From: Bacteroidales bacterium
Lineage (GTDB): Bacteria; Bacteroidota; Bacteroidia; Bacteroidales; UBA932
Length of the DNA: 64,000 nucleotides
Direction: 5' to 3'
NCBI GenBank assembly: GCA_017617715.1
Contig: JAFZVQ010000056.1
Location: 1-64,000 of the forward strand
A program made the translations under genes and the position numbers. The notes under the pieces were generated by a model. It did not search any database and had not been told where the DNA came from. It worked only from the letters and a program-made list of their open reading frames with translations. Positions 8,161-14,803 of the stretch are shown piece by piece (position 1 is the first letter of the stretch; every line of letters begins with the position of its first letter).

Positions 8161-9420
8161 CTAAAGGAGTTTGCCCAGCGCAACCACGCCGGTGTATGAA
8201 ACAATGCACGCAAAAACAAGCGCGAGGCACATCAGCAGGGTGAACGGCACCCCGGGACGCTTGTCGCCCATCACGCTCCGCTTGCGCAGCAGAATAATCA
8301 TAAGCAGGATGACCAGCGGCAGCACGAACACCAACGTGACCTGGGACGCTATCTGCGTGATGACGGGGCTCTTGCCGAGAATGGGGATTGTGAGACCCGC
8401 CAGTGCCGCGATGCCGGTCAGAATCTTGAAAAGGGGAGTGCCGGTCTGCATCTGTCCGTCGCGGTAGTCGCTGATGAGCTCAGGCGCCAGCATCATGATC
8501 GGGAATATGGACGACAGTCCGGCGCTGAGCAATCCGGTCACAAAGAGCGCCACCGCAAAGCGTCCGGCGATAGGTTGCAGCACGTAAATCATATCCAGCA
8601 CCTTCTCCACCGTGATTCCGCGCGTGAAAAGCACCCCTGCTGCGCATATCATTATGGAGGCGCTGATAATGAATGTCAGGGATGCGCTCACTATCGCGTC
8701 CCGCCGCTGAACCTTTCCGTCCTGTGGCCCCCAGCCTTTGCTCTTGACAAGCATCGGACGTATCACGAAGGTGGGCGACGACATCGTGGTGCCCACGAAT
8801 GCGGCGATGAACAGGCGGGCGTCCGGACTTTCGGGTATCGAAGGCACGAAGCCGTGCGCAATTGTCCCGGGCTCCGGCAGCTCAATGAACATCGACAGTA
8901 TGAAGGCCAGGCCCATAAGGGTCACCAGCACCGACAGAATCTTCTCGAAAGTGCTGTAGTTGCCTTTGTTGAGGACCACCCAGACCGTCCCTGCTATGAC
9001 CACTGCGCAGCCCAGCACTATCCAGTAGCCCGCTCCCTGCGACAGCCCTGGGATGCAAAGATACAGCACCTCGGCCACGGCGTTGGAAGTGATATTCAGG
9101 ATGCTGGAAAGGCTGATCCACTGGCTCACCACGAGGCCGCAGATCAGCACGACGGCCCAAATCTTTCCGCCCCGGAGCCTGTTCTTGACTCCGTGGATAG
9201 CGGTGTCGCCCGTCACTATGCCGTAGCGGCCGTAGGCTTCCGTCATCACCCAGGTGAAAAAGGCGCTTATGGCAAGCACCCATAGCAGTTGCGTGCCGAA
9301 CATGCTACCCGACTTCACCATGGAAGTCACGCTTCCCGTTCCAATGGTAAAGCCCAGACAAAACAGCCCGGGCCCTACCATCGCTATCCAGCGTAATATG
9401 CTTTTAAAAACATTCTTCAT
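8161..9420 (-). CDS. Nramp-fold membrane transporter with altered metal-site motifs
   Basis: The product has 419 residues and about eleven hydrophobic segments. The first helix (MVGPGLFCLGFTIGTGSVTSM) and the sixth region (GTTMSSPTFVIRPMLVKSKG) line up with the SLC11/Nramp family by general pattern. The metal-ligand motifs DPGN (helix 1) and MPH (helix 6) are replaced by GTGS and MSS. Transport of Mn2+ or Fe2+ is therefore doubtful. Placement between an SDR and a sugar-acid kinase suggests an organic substrate, perhaps a sugar acid. The start at 9420 gives a TGATG overlap with the SDR stop; the ATG at 9435 would add five residues. Confidence 0.7.
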   Translation of the reverse strand: MKNVFKSILRWIAMVGPGLFCLGFTIGTGSVTSMVKSGSMFGTQLLWVLAISAFFTWVMTEAYGRYGIVTGDTAIHGVKNRLRGGKIWAVVLICGLVVSQWISLSSILNITSNAVAEVLYLCIPGLSQGAGYWIVLGCAVVIAGTVWVVLNKGNYSTFEKILSVLVTLMGLAFILSMFIELPEPGTIAHGFVPSIPESPDARLFIAAFVGTTMSSPTFVIRPMLVKSKGWGPQDGKVQRRDAIVSASLTFIISASIMICAAGVLFTRGITVEKVLDMIYVLQPIAGRFAVALFVTGLLSAGLSSIFPIMMLAPELISDYRDGQMQTGTPLFKILTGIAALAGLTIPILGKSPVITQIASQVTLVFVLPLVILLMIILLRKRSVMGDKRPGVPFTLLMCLALVFACIVSYTGVVALGKLL

Positions 9421-10172
9421 CAGGAGAACAGGCAACCCCCGTTTATATCAACTCCCGTGCCTGTCACGTAGCCGGATTCTCCGCTCGCAAGGAAACACAC
9501 GAGTCCGGCTACCTCTGAAGCTTCGCCTTCGCGGCGCAGGGGAGCGCTGCGGTGGAGGGCTTCACGGCTGGCAGGGGCTGTGAAGGTGTCGTGGAAATAA
9601 GTATCTATCATGCCGGGACACACGGCGTTGACGCGTATGCCCTGCGGCCCGAGCTCCTTTGCCATGGCTCGGGTGTGGCATAGCATGGCAGCCTTGCCGC
9701 AGGCGTAGATGGACGATCCGGGGCCGCCGCCGTCGCGCGCCGCTTGGGAGGAGATGTTCACTATTGCGCCGCCCTTGCCCATATATGTAAGGACTTCGCG
9801 GGTGCAAAGCCAGCAGCTCTTGAAATTGAGGTCCAGGACTGTGTTGTACCAGTTTTCATCCTGTTCCTCGATGCGCTTGCGGCCCACTATGCCGCCGGCG
9901 TTGTTGACTAATATGTCGATGCTGCCGCCAAATGCCTCTGCAGCAGCCGCAAAGAGGGCTTTGACGTCGTCCGCCCTGGTCACGTCCGCTTTGCAGATTA
10001 TGGCTTCTCCGCCGGCCTGGCGTATAGCTTCGAGGGTTTCTTCTGCCTTGGCTTTGTCGTGGCAGTAATTGATACAGACTTTTGCGCCTTCGCTGGCGAG
10101 TTTGATAGAAATTGCGCGGCCGATATCTCGCGAGCCGCCGGTCACAACCGCTACTTTTCCTTTTAATATCAT
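9420..10172 (-). CDS. Short-chain dehydrogenase/reductase (KduD/FabG-like)
   Basis: This 250-residue cytosolic oxidoreductase shows the NAD(P)-binding TGGSRDIGRAI near residue 10 and NNAGG at about 85. The catalytic Ser lies in NISSQ and Tyr-x-x-x-Lys in YACGK. It probably interconverts a hydroxyl and a keto group on a sugar acid, for example a KduD- or gluconate-5-dehydrogenase-type step; substrate specificity cannot be read. The start MILKGKVAVV at 10172 is chosen over 10226 because the shorter form matches the family N-terminus and the longer one would run across the promoter and operator. It is the first gene of the minus-strand operon and carries the strongest promoter/operator pair of the region. 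Confidence 0.87.
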   Translation of the reverse strand: MILKGKVAVVTGGSRDIGRAISIKLASEGAKVCINYCHDKAKAEETLEAIRQAGGEAIICKADVTRADDVKALFAAAAEAFGGSIDILVNNAGGIVGRKRIEEQDENWYNTVLDLNFKSCWLCTREVLTYMGKGGAIVNISSQAARDGGGPGSSIYACGKAAMLCHTRAMAKELGPQGIRVNAVCPGMIDTYFHDTFTAPASREALHRSAPLRREGEASEVAGLVCFLASGESGYVTGTGVDINGGCLFS

Positions 10173-10184
10173 TTTTCTTTTCAA

Positions 10185-10198
10185 TGTGTCCGCACACA
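10185..10198. promoter_or_regulatory. LacI-type operator (site 1)
   Basis: TGTGTCCGCACACA is a 14-bp palindrome with one central mismatch to TGTGTGCGCACACA. It overlaps the last bases of the SDR promoter's -7 box and the expected transcription start, and lies 74 nt upstream of the divergent LacI-family gene. Binding here would block the SDR operon. Confidence 0.82.
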
Positions 10199-10226
10199 AA
10201 GGTAGAGAAAAAAAGTAAAAAACCAA
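10197..10226 (-). promoter_or_regulatory. Promoter of the SDR-transporter-kinase-gnd-HD operon
   Basis: On the minus strand TTG at 10226-10224, a 19-nt spacer, and TACCTTTG at 10204-10197 match the Bacteroides -33/-7 consensus. The expected start falls inside operator site 1. The SDR ATG follows about 25 nt after the -7 box. Confidence 0.8.
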
Positions 10227-10271
10227 ATGCTGCCGTGAATTAACGTAATATTTTTTCTATCTTTGCAACTC

Positions 10272-11321
10272 ATGGAGCAGCAACTCACGATCAAGCAGAT
10301 AGCCCAGCTGGCCGGCGTGTCGGTCGGCACCGTGGACCGTGTGCTCCACAACAGGGGCAAGGTCTCCGACAAAGCCCTGGCCGCTATCCAGGCTGTTCTA
10401 GACACCCAATCCTATAAGTATAATATCCACACTTCGGCGGTCGCTTTCAAGAAAACAGGAAAGTCCCTGCACCTGCTGATTTCCATCCCGTCTTCGGAGA
10501 AAGGGGAGTACTGGGACTTGGTGAAATCGGGCCTGGACAGGGCATTGCGTGAGTATGGCGACATTTCCATAAACTACGAATACCGTTTCTTCGACCAGTT
10601 CAGTTCGCTTTCATGCCATGAAGTTTTCGAGGCAGTAGCGAGCCAATCCTGCTCCGCCGTGATTCTGGGCACTACTTTCATTGAAGAGACGAGGGAGCTG
10701 TGCTGCCGGCTGGATGAGAGGGGCGTGCCTTATGTGTTCGTGGACGGTTCCGTGCCCGGGACGCATCCTGTCGGCACTTTCATGGTGGACCAGAGTGTTT
10801 GCGGTCGTCTTCTTGCCCGCCTGATGGACGGCCTGACACCAGCAGACACGGATATAGCCGTGCTGCTCCCAAGGCGTATCGGCACTCAGATGTCCAACAA
10901 CTCCGCCCTGCGCCTCCAGGCATTCAGGGATTTCTTCGCCGAGAACCGTTCCGGAAGGGTGATCCAGGAAGGTTTTTTCTCCGTGGCTAATTCCCCGGAC
11001 GGGGCTTCCGAGCTCGACTCCTTCCTGGAAAGCAATCCCCGCATCGGCGGCATAGCCGTGGTAATATCCGCCGGCTACCGAGTTGCCGATGCCGTCAGCG
11101 CTGCCGGTCGAAAAGGAATAGTGATAGGAGGCTTCGATATCACGGAGGGAAACGCCCGTTGCGTCAGGGCAGGAACTATAGACTTCCTGATCAACCAGCA
11201 TCCTGACCGTCAGGGTTTTTACGCAGTTGAGTCCCTGCTCCACTACCTTCTCTACGGAGCGCCGGATAAGAACATGAGGCAGCTCCTGCCAATAGATATC
11301 GTGTTTCTGGAGAATCTCTAA
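10272..11321 (+). CDS. LacI-family transcriptional regulator
   Basis: The 349-residue regulator has an N-terminal LacI helix-turn-helix (LTIKQIAQLAGVSVGTVDRV) at about residues 5-25. A hinge and a periplasmic-binding-protein-like effector domain follow (HLLISIPSSEKGEYWD, GGIAVVISAGYRVADAV). It is the only DNA-binding regulator of this type in the window and is flanked by operators on both sides. ATG at 10272 is preferred to an in-frame TTG at 10263, which lies inside a possible -7 box (TATCTTTG, 10258-10265). If that box is real the mRNA is nearly leaderless. The inducer is unknown; a sugar acid or oligosaccharide handled by the operon at 4975-10172 or the SusC/D operon is the natural guess. 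Confidence 0.9.
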   Translation: MEQQLTIKQIAQLAGVSVGTVDRVLHNRGKVSDKALAAIQAVLDTQSYKYNIHTSAVAFKKTGKSLHLLISIPSSEKGEYWDLVKSGLDRALREYGDISINYEYRFFDQFSSLSCHEVFEAVASQSCSAVILGTTFIEETRELCCRLDERGVPYVFVDGSVPGTHPVGTFMVDQSVCGRLLARLMDGLTPADTDIAVLLPRRIGTQMSNNSALRLQAFRDFFAENRSGRVIQEGFFSVANSPDGASELDSFLESNPRIGGIAVVISAGYRVADAVSAAGRKGIVIGGFDITEGNARCVRAGTIDFLINQHPDRQGFYAVESLLHYLLYGAPDKNMRQLLPIDIVFLENL

Positions 11322-11337
11322 AATTTTCCCTTATATA

Positions 11338-11367
11338 TTGATATTTGCGAAAAAGTTTTTACCTTTG
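11338..11367 (+). promoter_or_regulatory. Promoter of the small-peptide/adhesin block
   Basis: TTG at 11338-11340, a 19-nt spacer and TACCTTTG at 11360-11367 match the Bacteroides consensus exactly. Operator site 2 begins 7 nt after the -7 box. Confidence 0.8.
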
Positions 11368-11374
11368 CAAAAAG

Positions 11375-11388
11375 TGTGTGCGCACACA
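11375..11388. promoter_or_regulatory. LacI-type operator (site 2)
   Basis: A perfect 14-bp palindrome, TGTGTGCGCACACA, lies at the predicted transcription start and 19 nt before the first small peptide gene. It is the strongest of five such sites in the window. Confidence 0.85.
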
Positions 11389-11407
11389 TATATAAAGCGC
11401 TTTTGTT

Positions 11408-11551
11408 ATGGTTCGATTAGTTTATACTTCTCCTTCGTGTGAAGTGTTTGGTGTCGTGCAGCTTGGGCTGTTGTGCCAGAATAGTTTCAATGGAGATCGG
11501 TCTTTCGACCCTCTCCAGGATGCCTATGGAGACTGGGATCCTAATGATTAG
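11408..11551 (+). CDS. Small peptide (47 aa), first of a family of three
   Basis: This unrecognised 47-residue peptide begins MVRLVYTSPSCEVFG and ends DAYGDWDPND. It is the first open frame after promoter 11338 and operator site 2. It aligns with the next small gene over its full length (M-RL-Y-SP-CE, LLC, DAY-DWD), which shows the frame is genuinely coding. The C-terminal part also aligns with the peptide at 14633. No signal peptide is evident. Short peptides of this general look, with a hydrophobic LLxxS core and an acidic aromatic tail, often precede surface lipoproteins in Bacteroidales, but I cannot assign a function. Confidence 0.75.
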   Translation: MVRLVYTSPSCEVFGVVQLGLLCQNSFNGDRSFDPLQDAYGDWDPND

Positions 11552-11554
11552 AAT

Positions 11555-11698
11555 ATGACACGTTTAAGATATTATTCGCCCCATTGCGAGCATTCGGCGG
11601 TGGAGCAGGAGAGTCTGCTCTGCTCGAGTTACACTTCAGCCGACCGTGAGATCTACAACCTCACGGACGCATACAGTGATTGGGATTTTGTTGGATAA
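11555..11698 (+). CDS. Small peptide (47 aa), second of the family
   Basis: A 47-residue peptide beginning MTRLRYYSPHCEHSA with the motif ESLLCSSY and the tail DAYSDWDFVG. It starts 3 nt after the stop of its paralogue and ends 2 nt before the first in-frame ATG of the adhesin, so the three genes form one tight unit. Identical length and conserved positions (Arg3, Leu4, Ser8-Pro9, Cys11-Glu12, Leu21-Leu22-Cys23, DAY, DWD) indicate tandem duplication under selection. Function unknown. Confidence 0.75.
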   Translation: MTRLRYYSPHCEHSAVEQESLLCSSYTSADREIYNLTDAYSDWDFVG

Positions 11699-11700
11699 AA

Positions 11701-14553
11701 ATGAAAATGGTTATGAATAAGTACCTTTATTGTTTTATGGCTTGCCTTTTAGCCGTGGTTTCATGTGACAAGGAGATTGCAGTCGACACCGTTGTCCCCG
11801 ACGAAGTGCAGAAGGCCGAACTTGTCCCCATGACATTCCGTGCCAGTTCCGAGGGCCTTCAGACCAAGGCTGACATAGACGGCAACTTCGTCATTTGGGA
11901 GGACGGCGACGCCATCGCTCTCTTCGACGGCGCTGCATTCAACAAATTTGATGCGTCCGGCATCTCCTCCGACGGCAAGACGGCTTCTTTCTCCGGTTCG
12001 GCCGCAAGCGCATCGACATATTATGCCGTTGCTCCCTATTCCGCCGCAACCAACATCAGCACGGAGAATAACCGCCTGAGCATCAAGATTCCCGGCACCC
12101 AGACCATAGTTGGAAGCCACTGTGTCGATCCGGGTGCCCTGGTGTCTACGGCAGTCGACAACGGCGCCGGCACGCTTATCTTCACCAACCAGTTCTCCCT
12201 GATGAAGGTGAAAGTGACCCGCAGCGATGTCGTGTCCGTGACCCTGACAGGCAACAATGGCGAAAGCATCAATGGCACCAACCATTTCTATTACGCAGGA
12301 GACGGTGCGCCACGTATGGACTACTCCAACGCAGCAGGCTACCAGATCAAGCTTGTGTACAAAGCGACTGCCGACGCCTCCGAATCCGAATTCCCCGTTG
12401 GCGAGTACTATATCGCCCTGTGGCCCAACACCTTCCCCTCGGGCTACAGCATAATCACCACCACCTCCGACGGAGCCAGGTCAATTAAGACCAAGTCCAC
12501 GGAACAGGTGTTGCCCCGCAACGGCGGCCAGAACCTCTCCACTATCGACGACGCCACCTTCTGCCCCTCTGAAATCATGACCGCCGCCCAGCTGAAAATG
12601 TGGCGCAAGCTTGCTTCCTGCGGTGTTTACGCTGAAGGCGACGAGGTCAAGCTCGGTGCGGACATCGACCTTGGCGGCTATGTCTGGACCCCGGTGCCTA
12701 CCTATCTCGGCATTTTTGACGGCCAGGGGCATAAGATCTACAATTTCACTGTGAGCAATCCTGCCGACAACAGAATCGGTTTCATCCGCACCCTTGGATC
12801 CTCAAGCGGCCAGGCTGCAGTGCTCAAGAACGTGGTCTTCGGATCCGCCGACGGCACCACCTACGATGGCAGCAGCTCTATCTCGCTTTCCATCCCTTCA
12901 TCCAGCTCCTGGTCGTATGCCGGCGTGGTCGGGTATTCCCAGAAAAACAGCCTTGTCTCAAACGTCATTAACTTTGTTCCCGTGACGGCTACGGCCGATA
13001 TGACCACAAAACATGCCATCGGCGGCATTTCCGGCGCTGCCGGCGAGAATGCCACAATTGAATCATGCGTCAATTATGCGGATGTCGATTCAAATGCAAG
13101 CTGCTCGACCACGGAAGATTCCGCTGTTGGCGGCATCCTGGGCGCCACCGGTTCGGCAAATGTCCAAATCATTGCTTGCACCAACAACGGTGAAATCAGC
13201 AACCACTGCGAAGGCGTTTCCTGCATAGGCGGCATCGTGGCCAAATCGAGCGGCACCGGCATGCTCGTCGACGAATGCGTGAATGCCGGCAAAATCAACA
13301 ACTACGCGGCAAGTGTCGGAAGCACGAAGGGCAATTGGGACATAAGCGTCGGTGGCATCATCGGCCTCATGGGCAACACCACCACCGTCAACAAGTGCTC
13401 CAACACTGCCATCCTTTACAACCGTGGCACGACCAACAGCGCCTATGACGTGTGCTATGGAGGAATTGTCGGTGCCACTACCAAGAACGGATGTGTGATC
13501 AAGGGCTGCTCCAATACGGCAGAGTACATGTATGCCGACAAGGTAGAATTCACCTCTTATCTTGCCGCAGGCGGCATTCTTGGCTATTCCCGCGGCGCCA
13601 TCACCATCACCAAGGCTGACGACGGCACGCTCACGACCAATTCCGGCCAGTTCTTCCAGCGCCGCAACCACACCCAGAATATGTATATCGGCGGCATCGC
13701 GGGTTTGATTGAGAAGCAGACATCTTCAGTAATTGAATTTTGTGTCAATGAAGGACGCATAATAGGATCCGATGCCCAGACTTCAACCAAGAGGGAGTTC
13801 TATGCGGGAGGTATTTGCTGTGCTTCCTCCGGAATAATCAGCGACTGCGTCAATAATGGTTTCATGATTGCTCGTGACGGTGATCTTATAGCTTATTTCG
13901 GCGGTATTGCCGGGTCCAAGAACAAGTATCCTACGAGTGTCCTTCGCTGCGTTAACAACGGCGCAATCAGCGGCTATAATTCCAGCGGCAGCACCCGTAT
14001 CGGCGGTCTCATGGCGGTCTTCCAGCCTGATCAGACGGAAGTGCGCAACTGCGTGAGCAACTGCCTTGTCACAACCGGTAACGTCTACTCGAATGCCTCC
14101 GGCAACACGGCAGGGGAACCAGTGAATTACCAGAATAAGGATTACTACAAGGGTGGTCTTTTCGGTGAAGTCTATGCCCCCAAGGCGGACGTCACCGACA
14201 ATGTGACAGGCTGCGTGGTCAATTGCGTCCTGAGCAACCAGAGCGCTGGCAAGGATGGTTGGACCGGTCTCATTGCCGGCCAGACCAAGAGCACATCCAG
14301 TACTGCCTACAAGCTGGTGTTCGGCACGGCGTCCGATCCGGTGCTGATTGTCAACACCTCCAGGATTGAATACGGTTCCAATTCCAATCCCGCCACCATC
14401 ACTCCCGGCGACGCAATCAACAATGAAGCCAGCGCCTTTAAATGGCTGATGGGAGCGGAGAGTAAACTCTACGATGCCTCCGCAGGCAGCAGCAACGCAA
14501 ACATCGTGGACTTCCACTTCTCAATCGCCACCCCCGCACAGGCAGGGATTTAA
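11701..14553 (+). CDS. Surface lipoprotein: fimbrillin-like N-domain with Gly-Gly-Ile repeat (GLUG/beta-helix-like) body
   Basis: The 950-residue product has a lipoprotein signal (MACLLAVVSC). Residues about 30-300 form a fimbrillin-like domain (FVIWEDGDAIALFDG, STYYAVAPYSA). The remaining 650 residues begin with MTAAQLKMWRKLASCGVY and a GADIDLGGYVWTPV...FDGQGHKIYNF unit. Repeats follow containing GGI(V/I)G and CxNxGxI steps, typical of GLUG-type right-handed beta-helix proteins. A role as an outer-surface adhesin or glycan-binding protein is inferred; no catalytic motif is visible. ATGs at 11701, 11707 and 11713 are all possible starts; 11713 (MNKYLYCFMACLL) gives the most typical signal. 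It is controlled from promoter 11338 together with the small peptides. A paralogue of the same architecture follows at 14804. Confidence 0.82.
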   Translation: MKMVMNKYLYCFMACLLAVVSCDKEIAVDTVVPDEVQKAELVPMTFRASSEGLQTKADIDGNFVIWEDGDAIALFDGAAFNKFDASGISSDGKTASFSGSAASASTYYAVAPYSAATNISTENNRLSIKIPGTQTIVGSHCVDPGALVSTAVDNGAGTLIFTNQFSLMKVKVTRSDVVSVTLTGNNGESINGTNHFYYAGDGAPRMDYSNAAGYQIKLVYKATADASESEFPVGEYYIALWPNTFPSGYSIITTTSDGARSIKTKSTEQVLPRNGGQNLSTIDDATFCPSEIMTAAQLKMWRKLASCGVYAEGDEVKLGADIDLGGYVWTPVPTYLGIFDGQGHKIYNFTVSNPADNRIGFIRTLGSSSGQAAVLKNVVFGSADGTTYDGSSSISLSIPSSSSWSYAGVVGYSQKNSLVSNVINFVPVTATADMTTKHAIGGISGAAGENATIESCVNYADVDSNASCSTTEDSAVGGILGATGSANVQIIACTNNGEISNHCEGVSCIGGIVAKSSGTGMLVDECVNAGKINNYAASVGSTKGNWDISVGGIIGLMGNTTTVNKCSNTAILYNRGTTNSAYDVCYGGIVGATTKNGCVIKGCSNTAEYMYADKVEFTSYLAAGGILGYSRGAITITKADDGTLTTNSGQFFQRRNHTQNMYIGGIAGLIEKQTSSVIEFCVNEGRIIGSDAQTSTKREFYAGGICCASSGIISDCVNNGFMIARDGDLIAYFGGIAGSKNKYPTSVLRCVNNGAISGYNSSGSTRIGGLMAVFQPDQTEVRNCVSNCLVTTGNVYSNASGNTAGEPVNYQNKDYYKGGLFGEVYAPKADVTDNVTGCVVNCVLSNQSAGKDGWTGLIAGQTKSTSSTAYKLVFGTASDPVLIVNTSRIEYGSNSNPATITPGDAINNEASAFKWLMGAESKLYDASAGSSNANIVDFHFSIATPAQAGI

Positions 14554-14594
14554 AGAAATAGAAATAGGTGCAACAGATTTGCCAACGACACATT

Positions 14595-14608
14595 TGTGTG
14601 CGCACACA
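14595..14608. promoter_or_regulatory. LacI-type operator (site 3)
   Basis: A perfect TGTGTGCGCACACA palindrome sits in the 79-nt gap between the first adhesin and the third small peptide. An imperfect -7-like CACATTTG (14589-14596) abuts it and no good -33 is seen. It could regulate a second start or act as a roadblock to transcription from 11338. Confidence 0.78.
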
Positions 14609-14632
14609 TTGATAATAATAACGTAAAATAAT

Positions 14633-14791
14633 ATGAAAGAGTACATGTCTTGCTCAGGAGGCTACTTCCCTCCGACTTGCAATACAATTTTACTGACGCA
14701 AAGCAGCAGGCTTTGCGTAAACAGTGACCAGAATTCACGAGGCCCTGTGAATGTTTCCAGCATGTCCGGCGGCTGGGACGCAGAAGACTAA
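14633..14791 (+). CDS. Small peptide (52 aa), third of the family
   Basis: A 52-residue peptide begins MKEYMSCSGGYFPPTC and ends SMSGGWDAED. Its C-terminal half aligns with the peptides at 11408 and 11555: the LLTQSSRLCVNS segment corresponds to their LLC-S core and GGWD to GDWD/SDWD. It lies 25 nt after operator site 3 and 12 nt before the second adhesin gene, repeating the operator-peptide-adhesin order. The N-terminus differs from the others. Function unknown. Confidence 0.65.
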   Translation: MKEYMSCSGGYFPPTCNTILLTQSSRLCVNSDQNSRGPVNVSSMSGGWDAED

Positions 14792-14803
14792 AAGAGGAGT
14801 ACC

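Noticed and set aside
11322..11367. Additional TTTG at 11344 as the -33 box of the adhesin promoter
   Set aside because: The spacing to TACCTTTG would be 12 nt, too short; TTG at 11338 gives the expected 19 nt.
14554..14596. A full Bacteroides-type promoter before the third small peptide
   Set aside because: Only a mismatched -7 (CACATTTG) and no TTG at 19-21 nt; left as operator only.
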